From Acidobacteriaceae bacterium (GTDB lineage: Bacteria; Acidobacteriota; Terriglobia; Terriglobales; Acidobacteriaceae), in the NCBI GenBank assembly GCA_003133425.1, contig PKXI01000460.1, positions 279 through 5,360 on the forward strand: 5,082 nt of DNA. The letters run 5' to 3'. A program made the translations under genes and the position numbers. Positions 1 to 5,082 of the stretch are shown here, one piece after another; position 1 is the stretch's first letter; every line of letters begins with the position of its first letter. The notes below the pieces were generated by a model that saw only the letters and a program-made list of their open reading frames with translations, ran no database searches and had not been told where the DNA came from.

Positions 1-239
1 CAGCATATATCAATATCGGCACTCAATGAATCATCTATCGGGCTGATTAGTCCTCATCGAGCCCATAAGTGGACGCGATTGGAATATAACTCGGTCGACT
101 AAGTAGCTGTTACTCCGATTCACGCTTTCTGAGTTACCCGGCGTAGGCGGTCGGAGCCGGGAGCGGCGAGATAGATCGTAGAGATTCTGATACTGGGGCG
201 GGGGACGAGCCTTTGGAGTTTCAGCAGGGTTTTCCGTTT

Positions 240-759
240 CAAGCGGCTTTCAGCGGCACAGTGGTTTTTGTCTCGCACGACCGGTACTTCATCGACCGGC
301 TGGCCACGCGGGTGCTGGAAGTGGAAGGCGGCACGGTAACCAGCCACGACGGCAACTACGAGGACTATCTGCTCTGGAAAGAGGCGCAGGCTGCGGGGGG
401 GCGGCTCCGCCGAGGCCGCGCCCAAGCAGCCGGAGCCAGCCAGTGTCTCCAATAAGGAGAGCACGGCGGCGGCAAACGGCGAGGATGCCGAAGCCGACGG
501 AGCAAAAGATCGCCCTCGGCGGTTGAATCCGATCAAGCAGAAGCAGATGGAGGACCGGTGCGCGTTTCTGGAGGAAGAAGTTCCGCGGATTGAGGCGGCG
601 ATTGCGCACACCGAGGAGCAGTTGGGCGTCTATGTTTCGGCGGCCGAGACGCAGCGGCTGACGACGCTGGCCGAGGAACTGCGCGAGCAGTTGACCGCGC
701 TCACCGCCGAATGGGAAGAGTTGATGATGCAACTGGACGGCCAAGCGGCGCTGGGATAA
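240..759 (+). pseudogene. 3' remnant of an ABC-F family ATPase, frameshifted
   Basis: ABC-F proteins are cytoplasmic twin-ATPase factors that act on the ribosome (translation or antibiotic resistance). Only the end of the second ATPase domain and the C-terminal tail remain. Residues encoded from about 249 read GTVVFVSHDRYF, which contains the family's H-loop histidine, followed by the usual beta-strand region ending in NYEDYLLWKEAQ. The Walker A, signature and Walker B/D-loop motifs that should precede this are absent from all frames upstream, so the gene is cut at about 240-250. At 395-401 a run of seven G shifts the frame. Removing one G joins the first segment to an open frame from 400 to the TAA at 757-759. 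That frame encodes an Ala/Glu/Pro-rich linker and then a charged helical segment (LNPIKQKQMEDRC onward) typical of the ABC-F C-terminal coiled coil. The family is clear; whether the shift is decay or sequencing error is open. The TTG at 198-210 and other possible starts have no biological support. Confidence 0.85.
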
Positions 760-800
760 CTCACCGCGATCCTGGGTGCTGCGCTAGCTCCGAATCGGCG

Positions 801-1229
801 CTATCGTTCTGTTCGGAGGTCAACGCCGGCCTCAGCGCTGGCGCGGCCCAGCTTCATGGACAGGCGCAGGAAGTAAACACCGATAACAATCGGTAAGAGA
901 GGAAGCACGAGTCCAAGACCGTAGGGAAGCGCAGTCAAATCCTGCCCTCTGGCCATGAATACTACGACCGGCACTGCGAAGAACAACCAGGCCGCTCGCC
1001 GTACGCTTCGAGCTGCGGTTGATTTCTGATGACGCGGCGCAGGAGGAAGGCGCTTGAGAGACATTTGGAAGAGGCCTATTGCGACGGCGAGATAGGCAAG
1101 CCCCTCAGTCAGAATCGCCCAACGCACGATCGGCACATGGGGAAGTTGAAGGACAGTTAAGTACATCACGGATACAAATACAAGGCAAATTCCAAAGAAT
1201 GACAAAGAGAACTTAGTCCGTACGTTCAT
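801..1229 (-). CDS. Small four-helix integral membrane protein, function unknown
   Basis: This 142-residue protein is not one I can assign to a named family. Four hydrophobic segments are visible at about residues 9-29, 34-55, 77-93 and 102-121. Positive charges cluster at the N-terminus (R4, K6), in the loop between helices 2 and 3 (K59, R60, R66, K69, R74, R77, R78) and after helix 4. By the positive-inside rule both termini and the central loop face the cytoplasm. No enzymatic motif or metal-binding cluster is seen. I chose the ATG at 1229 over an ATG 22 codons upstream because GGAGGT lies directly before it and the extra residues are polar and low in complexity. The stop at 801-803 lies 41 bp from the convergent ABC-F remnant, with no clear terminator between them. 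It appears to be a single-gene transcription unit. Confidence 0.72.
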   Translation of the reverse strand: MNVRTKFSLSFFGICLVFVSVMYLTVLQLPHVPIVRWAILTEGLAYLAVAIGLFQMSLKRLPPAPRHQKSTAARSVRRAAWLFFAVPVVVFMARGQDLTALPYGLGLVLPLLPIVIGVYFLRLSMKLGRASAEAGVDLRTER

Positions 1230-1232
1230 GGG

Positions 1233-1238
1233 ACCTCC
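1233..1238 (-). promoter_or_regulatory. Ribosome binding site that decides the membrane-protein start
   Basis: Read on the minus strand this is GGAGGT, three bases before the ATG at 1229. The core GGAGG is four bases away, which is short but acceptable. No comparable site precedes the longer in-frame start at 1295. Confidence 0.65.
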
Positions 1239-1607
1239 GTATTGCCCTAACTGCCCCCCCCTGGCCGTAACCGGGCGTAATGGAGCTTGAATCACGCTGA
1301 ACTATTGGCACCTATGCTACACCCAAGTAACATAAAAACAGATATCCGGCTTGTTGGATAAAGAAACAGGAGCCTTCATCTGGACCGTATGCTAGATCGA
1401 AATCGCAAAGAGAGAAATAGCACTTTTGGGGTTAAGCATTCAGATAAGGTGGGATTCTTCTATTTAATTCAGATCTCCTATGCACGGCAGAGACCCCAGC
1501 CTGAAGAGTATCTTCCTGATCGACTCTGACCGGGGTCATTCCGGATGCTGGGTGTGGTTTGGCACTCATTGGATTTAAATGCCAGGAAGGTCGTTGTAAA
1601 CGAGTTG
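1239..1607. other. Gene-free spacer between divergent membrane-protein and HU-like genes
   Basis: This spacer separates two divergently transcribed genes, so it should hold both promoters. It is AT-richer than its surroundings at about 1310-1480. I cannot pick a convincing -35/-10 pair for either gene. The only structure I see is a 6-bp inverted repeat, GACCCC at 1492-1497 and GGGGTC at 1532-1537. Its 34-base loop makes it weak as a hairpin, although it could be an operator-like site. The short open frames here have no family resemblance. Confidence 0.5.
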
Positions 1608-1614
1608 AGGAGGT
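1608..1614 (+). promoter_or_regulatory. Ribosome binding site that decides the HU-like start
   Basis: AGGAGGT is a near-perfect anti-16S match seven bases before the ATG at 1622. It rules out the upstream TTG at 1559 and favours ATG 1622 over the adjacent in-frame GTG at 1619. Confidence 0.8.
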
Positions 1615-1621
1615 CACAGTG

Positions 1622-1921
1622 ATGGAAGGCAAGTCGAAGAATCTGGGCCGTGCCTATTTGATTGACAAGTTGCGCGAGCGGGGCCTGTCCCGCCGGGATT
1701 CGGTCCGTATTGTCAAGTTCGTTTTCGATGAGATGGCCAGGGCGCTCAAGCGTGGCGAGCTAGTCGAGTTCCCGCTCGGGGCTTTGCGACGGGTTCGCCA
1801 CCAGCGTTCGAAGAAGCGTGGCTGGTTCCTTGGGAAGATCACAACCATCTACAAGAGGCGGTATACGGTCAAACATGAGCTCGGCGAAGGGTATTACAAC
1901 CTGCTAAGCGGGACGAGTTAG
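1622..1921 (+). CDS. HU/IHF-like DNA-binding protein, shortened beta-arm
   Basis: The 99-residue product resembles bacterial histone-like proteins of the HU/IHF superfamily, which are nucleoid-associated and bend DNA as dimers. Residues 11-49 fit the HU helix-turn-helix dimer core: AYLIDKLRERGLSRRDS, then VKFVFDEMARALKRGELVEF. It then diverges. Instead of the usual GFGSF/GFGTF strand and the long arm with the Arg-Asn-Pro tip that inserts into the minor groove, it has FPLGALRRVRHQRSKKRGWFLG, and it ends with YTVKHELGEGYYNLL. The arm region is strongly basic (R56, R57, R59, R62, K64, K65, R66), so DNA or RNA contact is plausible but by a different mode. I infer a specialised HU paralogue, not the main nucleoid HU. 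It stands alone: the next + strand feature is an intron relic, and the nearest downstream gene is on the opposite strand. Confidence 0.78.
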   Translation: MEGKSKNLGRAYLIDKLRERGLSRRDSVRIVKFVFDEMARALKRGELVEFPLGALRRVRHQRSKKRGWFLGKITTIYKRRYTVKHELGEGYYNLLSGTS

Positions 1922-2013
1922 GAGCAGGCCGCCGGGAGCGGTCAGAGCGTGCTGAATACAATTAATTCCGCCACCAACTACAATGCTGTGCCGCCACCCT
2001 AGTGCAAAGGAAT

Positions 2014-2130
2014 GCCGCCATCCGATACAAGGTAAAGGCGCCAGACAATCGCGTAGGGGTGCGCAAGATGAAGAATGTTGAACCGCAGTTGTTTCATCAC
2101 TGGCGGGTAGTTGGGAATGAGGTTGGATAA
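2014..2130 (+). pseudogene. Possible C-terminal relic of a group II intron reverse transcriptase/maturase
   Basis: A short open frame ends at TAA 2128-2130, four bases before intron domain V. It reads YKVKAPDNRVGVRKMKNV and then EPQLFHHWRVVG. Many bacterial group II intron-encoded proteins end with a basic stretch followed by a Pro-x-Leu-Phe-x-His-Trp motif just before domain V, and this tail fits that pattern in sequence and position. Nothing of the reverse transcriptase palm (no YADD-type motif) or the maturase domain is found upstream; the frame is closed by TAA at 1963-1965 and becomes unrecognisable before about 2014. I read it as the surviving end of a deleted maturase gene. The family pattern is from memory and the stretch is short, so the call depends mainly on the RNA domains beside it. 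Confidence 0.5.
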
Positions 2131-2133
2131 CGG

Positions 2134-2208
2134 GAGTCGTATGACGCGAGAGTGTCACGTACGGATCTGAGAGAGCCTCGGGGTGAAACTCCCCGGGGAT
2201 ACTCGCCC
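2134..2208 (+). mobile_element. Group II intron 3' end (domains V and VI), truncated relic
   Basis: Bases 2134-2167 form a 34-nt hairpin with the hallmarks of group II domain V. The basal stem starts GAGTCGTAT and closes with GTACGGATC. There is a two-base bulge (C2158, G2159) on the 3' side, a second stem 2142-2147 with 2152-2157, and a GNRA tetraloop GAGA at 2148-2151. Domain VI follows after a linker of two to three bases: inner stem 2176-2183 with 2191-2198, outer pairs GAG 2171-2173 with CTC 2202-2204, and an unpaired A2201 in the branch-point position. The 3' splice site should lie about seven to eight bases further on, near 2207-2210. The 5' half of the intron and nearly all of its maturase gene are missing. 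The catalytic triad, normally AGC, reads AGT (2135-2137), and G2136 faces A2165, so self-splicing is unlikely. Confidence 0.82.
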
Positions 2209-2305
2209 ACCCGGAACTATGGATTGCGGCTCCCGGGCGCTCAATGAGCGCACTGGCGGAGATAAGCGGATCGAGAGCAACATCCGATTCGAAGGGAAGA
2301 AGCAA
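2209..2305. other. Downstream flank of the intron relic with a perfect short palindrome
   Basis: Between the presumed intron 3' end and the stop of the convergent methyltransferase there is no gene. GCGCTCA at 2237-2243 and TGAGCGC at 2245-2251 form a perfect inverted repeat around a single A. The one-base centre means the RNA hairpin must open its inner pairs, and no T-run follows on either strand, so it is not a standard intrinsic terminator. It could still serve as a transcript end for the minus-strand gene or as a protein-binding dyad. Confidence 0.4.
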
Positions 2306-3352
2306 TCACGCCTGAGCTGGCGTTGCCTCAAGGATTCCCACATCACTGCCAACCGGGTAGACTCCGGTCAAGTGGAAACCTACTGTCTCAAAGAGCGTCC
2401 TCCATTCACGCTCACTTCGTTCTCTGCCGCCTGTAACGGCAAGCATGTTGAGGTCGCTCATCAAGTGGCCTTCAAGGTGCTGATCTGCCTGACTGACCAG
2501 TGGAGGCAGTATGAACTCGATGACCAGCAGAGTGCCGTTCTGCGGAATCACGGCGCGGCAGTTTCTTAGAATCGTGATTGCCTCCACATCCCGGCGCCCG
2601 TGCAGAACATGCTTGAGCATGTACACATCGGCTCCGGCTGGAACAGACTGCAAGAGGTCAGCGGCAATCAGTTCGCATCGGGAGGAAGGGCTCTCTCTCG
2701 CAAAGCGCGCCTTCGCTGCCTCCACACTGGGCTCCAGATCAACGAGGATCCCTCGAAGATGGGGATGGAGTTTAAGCACTGCAAGAATCAGTGAGCCCCC
2801 GCCTCCGCCAAGATCGGCAACCACGTTCGCGCGGGAAAAATCCCACGCGCTCGCGATGGGAGCGTAATCTTCTGCGGGAGCCGTGCCCATGACGGCACGA
2901 AAGATCGAGTTCGCTTCAGGATCCTGCGCCCAGCGCGAAGGTACATTCGGATCACGCACCTGTGCGGCGGGCTTGCCGGTTCGGATGCAATCGGCAAGCA
3001 GGGACCAGCTGTCGGCGAGCAGATCCGCCCAGAAAACTACGGCTGGCCATGCCGACTGGGGCACATCTCTCCGCAGCGGCCTTCCAAACGGGGTCAGCCG
3101 AAAATGTCGTGGCGTTGTTTCTTCCGTAACGCCTACGCTGGCCAGGGCGCGCAGCAGGCGATACAGGGCATCGGCATCCGCCTGGCAGGCTTCGGCTAGG
3201 TGATCGACACCGCGGGTTTCATCTCCGAGTGCATCGGCAACGCCAAGACGCGCAGCCGCGCAAAGTACGCGGCTGCGGAAATACGCCATTGCCATCTGCA
3301 CGAGCGCGGCATTCGGTGTCACATTACCGATGCCGCTATCAGGTTGAGCCAT
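2306..3352 (-). CDS. SAM-dependent O-methyltransferase (acetylserotonin/COMT-like, two-domain)
   Basis: The 348-residue protein has the full architecture of the cytoplasmic O-methyltransferases that modify hydroxyl groups of aromatic or polyketide metabolites. Residues about 13-95 form the N-terminal winged-helix dimerisation domain (ALVQMAMAYFRSRVLCAAARLG; LAEACQADADALYRLLRALASVGV). The C-terminal Rossmann domain carries the SAM motif DLGGGGG at 180-186, the ribose-binding acid D205 in GILVDLE, D232 in AADLL, and LKHVLH at 246-251 with catalytic-base H251. E279 follows in LLVIEF, and the C-terminal substrate-pocket region runs through DLNML (300-304) and EREWRTLFETVGF (314-326). In many relatives the catalytic His is followed by Asp-Trp; here it is Gly-Arg-Arg. 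I chose ATG 3352 over ATG 3403 because GAGGTG lies four bases upstream and the first 17 residues of the longer form do not look like this domain. The substrate cannot be told; no biosynthetic neighbours are present. Confidence 0.92.
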   Translation of the reverse strand: MAQPDSGIGNVTPNAALVQMAMAYFRSRVLCAAARLGVADALGDETRGVDHLAEACQADADALYRLLRALASVGVTEETTPRHFRLTPFGRPLRRDVPQSAWPAVVFWADLLADSWSLLADCIRTGKPAAQVRDPNVPSRWAQDPEANSIFRAVMGTAPAEDYAPIASAWDFSRANVVADLGGGGGSLILAVLKLHPHLRGILVDLEPSVEAAKARFARESPSSRCELIAADLLQSVPAGADVYMLKHVLHGRRDVEAITILRNCRAVIPQNGTLLVIEFILPPLVSQADQHLEGHLMSDLNMLAVTGGRERSEREWRTLFETVGFHLTGVYPVGSDVGILEATPAQA

Positions 3353-3356
3353 GAAA

Positions 3357-3362
3357 CACCTC
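3357..3362 (-). promoter_or_regulatory. Ribosome binding site that decides the methyltransferase start
   Basis: On the minus strand this reads GAGGTG, four bases before the ATG at 3352. It supports the 348-residue product over the 365-residue alternative. Confidence 0.65.
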
Positions 3363-3733
3363 GAGATTTTGGGCAAGGATAGCAGAGAGGCCAGCCATGT
3401 CACTGAATATGGATCTCATCGTTTGGCGCGGAAAGGCCAAACCGTGTTCCCAGTTCGAAGTCGGCCCTATCTCGTCGTTCCGGGCGGATTGTCGGCGATC
3501 CGGACCTTTGACGTTTTTTCGCCCCAAGTGGCGTATGCGCCTTCCGTTTTGGGGGTAGGTTCCGGGTGGCCGGTAATACGCCCGATACGGGCAAAACGGG
3601 CTCGGATCTGCTCGGGAACATAGGCTCGGTGCAGCATCAGGAGCGCCGCTGTTCCTGTTTTGTGAAGGGCGCCATGCGCGATGAGCGCACTTTGACGGCG
3701 CGCGAAGAGGCGGAGCTGGCAGTGTGCCCCTAC
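3363..3733. other. Gene-free spacer between divergent methyltransferase and small-protein genes
   Basis: Open frames exist on both strands but none shows a recognisable domain, a consistent start with a ribosome binding site, or amino-acid composition typical of real protein. A 25-codon + frame from ATG 3674 ends in TAG at 3746-3748, immediately before the next gene's ATG. GAAGG precedes it by about five bases, so a tiny leader peptide is possible but unsupported. I could not identify promoters for the flanking genes. Confidence 0.4.
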
Positions 3734-3748
3734 GAGGAAGACCGGTAG

Positions 3749-3958
3749 ATGCATAGTCTGCTCATGTGGGTGGTGTTTGACCATCCGCGGGACTTCCCGG
3801 AGCATTTCGTGGCTCGGGTCTTCATCATCGATTCAGACTGCGCCATTCCGAGTCCTGGACCACGTCCTCGAGGAGGTGCGGGATCTACTTCCTCCGGGCC
3901 TGGTGCGTCTCGAGTGCGATCCGTCCGACGAACCAAGATCGTCGAGAGGTGGATTTAG
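3749..3958 (+). pseudogene. Small conserved hypothetical protein with two compensating frameshifts
   Basis: The start MHSLLMWVVFDHPRDFPEHF matches, as far as I recall, a widespread unnamed small protein family in which a VxYDHPxDxPxxFVAR opening is followed by a leucine-rich middle and a PPGL segment, ending in IVExW-hydrophobic. Here the pieces lie in two frames. Residues 1 to about 33 (to 3850) and the final KIVERWI (3935-3955) are in one frame. The middle, RVLDHVLEEVRDLLPPGL through ECDPSDEP (about 3849-3934), is in another. The uninterrupted frame instead reads an improbable Pro/Gly/Ser/Arg run between them. One +1 change near 3845-3855 and one opposite change at about 3933-3935 would restore a protein of about 70 residues. 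ATG 3749 is preceded by GAGGAA at nine bases; ATG 3764 is an alternative. Function is unknown. It may be a decayed gene, a sequencing artefact, or a functioning variant with a replaced middle. Confidence 0.68.
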
Positions 3959-4096
3959 AAAAGAGCAGCTGCGGTTAGAGAACATCTGCCTGGGCACATC
4001 TTGCGTCTCATCAAAGCAGATTTCAGCGAATACCGCCAAGTGAGCCGTATCGAGCAGACCCGGGCAATGGGCCGCCGTACGGTGAGCCAAAGGGAA

Positions 4097-4102
4097 GAGG
4101 GG
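4097..4102 (+). promoter_or_regulatory. Ribosome binding site that decides the coiled-coil protein start
   Basis: GAGGGG lies six bases before ATG 4109. The 36 extra codons of the longer frame from 4001 are polar, lack a good ribosome binding site, and would push the membrane anchor inward, so 4109 is preferred. Confidence 0.75.
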
Positions 4103-4108
4103 AAACAC

Positions 4109-4936
4109 ATGAGAGACGAAGTGGTTCAAGGAACTCCCAGATCGTATTCCGGCGCACTGTTGGCGGCGATCGCAGTGGCGATGCTTTTGGGGGTGGGCGC
4201 GATGATCTGGAGCTACACGCTGAGCAACAAACTGGCTGCTCAGCAGGTGGCTCTGGCCAATGCCGCAGCGCAGAACACCAAGCTGAGTGCAGCGCTGCAG
4301 GATACCGATGCGCGGCTGAATGTGGCCACGGACGAGTTGAAGACCTCGCTTGGCCTGACCCAGAAGCAACTGGACACGCGCTCGGCGGCGCTGCAGGTCC
4401 GCGAGGTTCGCGGGGAGCAGACGACAGCACGGCTGGCAACCGCGCAGCAGCAGACCGCGGGGCAGGTGGCCGCAGTGCAGACGGATGTCGGCGGCGTCAA
4501 AACCGATGTGGCCAAGACGCAGGGCGACCTGGTCGACACCAACAACCAATTGACGTCGATGAAAGGGGATCTGAACGGCCACAGCACCCTGATTGCCCGT
4601 AATGCCGACGAACTCGAGATTCTGAAGCACAAGGGCGACCGGAACTACTACGAGTTCACTCTGGTGAAGGGGCAGAAGAAGCAGGTGGGGACAGTGAGCC
4701 TGGAGCTGAAGAGAGCCGACTCGAAGAAGAGCAAGTACACCCTCGCCGTTTATTCCGACGACAAGCAGTACGACAAGAAAGACAAGAGCCTGAACGAGCC
4801 GCTACAGTTCTACAGCGGCAAGGAGCCCGTGTTGTTTGAGATTGTGGTCAACAACGTGAGCGCCAAGAATACGGTGACAGGGTATCTGTCTTCTCCGAAG
4901 GGTGCACCAGGACCAGTGGTGGTTGCCGAGCCATAG
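4109..4936 (+). CDS. Membrane-anchored coiled-coil protein with C-terminal beta-rich domain, function unknown
   Basis: I do not recognise a named family in this 275-residue protein, but its architecture is clear. A short cytoplasmic N-terminus (MRDEVVQGTPRSYS) is followed by one transmembrane helix at about residues 15-37 (GALLAAIAVAMLLGVGAMIW). No lipobox or signal peptidase site is apparent, so it should be a single-pass anchor with the bulk outside the cytoplasmic membrane. Residues about 38-173 are Ala/Gln/Thr/Asp-rich with heptad-like spacing of Leu, Val and Ala, and no Pro until residue 231: a long coiled coil with degenerate repeats (VQTDVGGVKTDVAKTQGDLVDTNNQL). Residues about 176-262 look like a compact beta domain (NYYEFTLVKGQKKQVGTVSLEL; KYTLAVYSDDKQYDKKDKSL; PVLFEIVVNNVSAKNTVTGYL), ending in a Pro/Gly/Val tail. 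It is the only gene on its strand in this part and follows the frameshifted small gene by 150 bp. A periplasmic spacer or scaffold role is inference only. Confidence 0.85.
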   Translation: MRDEVVQGTPRSYSGALLAAIAVAMLLGVGAMIWSYTLSNKLAAQQVALANAAAQNTKLSAALQDTDARLNVATDELKTSLGLTQKQLDTRSAALQVREVRGEQTTARLATAQQQTAGQVAAVQTDVGGVKTDVAKTQGDLVDTNNQLTSMKGDLNGHSTLIARNADELEILKHKGDRNYYEFTLVKGQKKQVGTVSLELKRADSKKSKYTLAVYSDDKQYDKKDKSLNEPLQFYSGKEPVLFEIVVNNVSAKNTVTGYLSSPKGAPGPVVVAEP

Positions 4937-4945
4937 GGCGCCAAC

Positions 4946-5006
4946 TGCAGACACGTCCTTGATTCCAGATTGAGAATAAATGGCATAGAACTTCTCAGCG
5001 TCTGCA
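4946..5006. repeat. Nested inverted repeat downstream of the coiled-coil gene
   Basis: Outer arms TGCAGAC (4946-4952) and GTCTGCA (5000-5006) are perfect complements. Inside them TGAGAA (4971-4976) and TTCTCA (4992-4997) are also perfect complements, in nested order, so one RNA could fold both stems. An A-rich rather than T-rich tract follows on the + strand, so it is not a classical intrinsic terminator. It may be a 3'-UTR structure, or chance. Confidence 0.3.
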
Positions 5007-5082
5007 AGAAAAACGTGGCACGATTTCGGGTATCTGTGGGACAAAGAAGAAAAAACAAAAGGGGGTTTGTAGACAATGCTGT

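Noticed and set aside
120..611. 163-codon open frame on the minus strand over the ABC-F remnant
   Set aside because: It overlaps the recognisable ABC-F segment antisense, has low-complexity Ser/Ala/Arg/Leu composition and shows no domain.
1492..1537. GACCCC/GGGGTC inverted repeat as a terminator or riboswitch
   Set aside because: The stem is six bases with a 34-base loop, no T-run follows, and no known riboswitch core is seen.
1904..2305. 133-codon minus-strand open frame
   Set aside because: It runs antisense to the group II intron domains and into the HU-like gene end, and has no recognisable domain or convincing start.
2183..2569. 128-codon plus-strand open frame crossing into the methyltransferase gene
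   Set aside because: It starts inside intron domain VI and is antisense to the methyltransferase C-terminus; the composition is not protein-like.
3467..3805. 112-codon minus-strand open frame in the 3363-3733 spacer
   Set aside because: It overlaps the small conserved gene antisense, has no recognised domain and no ribosome binding site that I could support.
3833..4630. 265-codon minus-strand open frame opposite the coiled-coil gene
   Set aside because: It is the antisense shadow of a GC-rich coding region. It is Cys/His/Arg/Leu-rich with no domain, and the + strand gene has a good ribosome binding site and clear protein architecture.
5060..5082. GGGGG at 5061-5065 followed by ATG at 5076, a possible start of the next gene
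   Set aside because: Only two codons are visible before the window ends, so coding cannot be supported.
1..5082. CRISPR arrays, tRNA or rRNA genes, or a defence or toxin-antitoxin system
   Set aside because: No regularly spaced direct repeats, no tRNA-like cloverleaf or rRNA stretches, and no nuclease, toxin or effector motifs were found on either strand.

Overview
The window is a stretch of bacterial chromosome with moderately high GC, interrupted by AT-richer intergenic patches around 1-120 and 1300-1480. Start sites carry clear Shine-Dalgarno sequences. The gene set (an ABC-F tail, an arm-less HU/IHF-like protein, a two-domain SAM O-methyltransferase and a TM-plus-coiled-coil protein) resembles soil Acidobacteriota. 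That assignment is an impression from protein style and is not proven by any marker here.

Layout: 1-240 holds nothing recognisable. 240-759 (+) is the 3' remnant of an ABC-F ATPase gene, without its ATP-binding core and with a frameshift at a run of seven G. 801-1229 (-) is a small four-helix membrane protein convergent with it. 1230-1621 is gene-free. 1622-1921 (+) is a 99-residue HU/IHF-like DNA-binding protein. 1922-2305 has no intact gene but carries the 3' end of a group II intron: a possible relic of the intron reverse transcriptase C-terminus (about 2014-2130), then domain V (2134-2167) and domain VI (about 2169-2208). 2306-3352 (-) is a complete O-methyltransferase. 3353-3748 is gene-free. 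3749-3958 (+) is a small conserved-type protein with two compensating frameshifts. 4109-4936 (+) is a 275-residue membrane-anchored coiled-coil protein. 4937-5082 is intergenic with a nested inverted repeat.

The genes do not form one operon or pathway: strands alternate and spacers are long. The main theme is decay. There is a truncated ABC-F gene, a 5'-deleted group II intron with an altered catalytic triad, and a doubly frameshifted small gene, set among four intact genes. The most notable non-coding feature is the group II intron relic, which protein-based annotation would miss. I see no convincing new multi-gene system. Frameshifts at or near short repeats could also be sequencing errors, so the pseudogene calls depend on read support.
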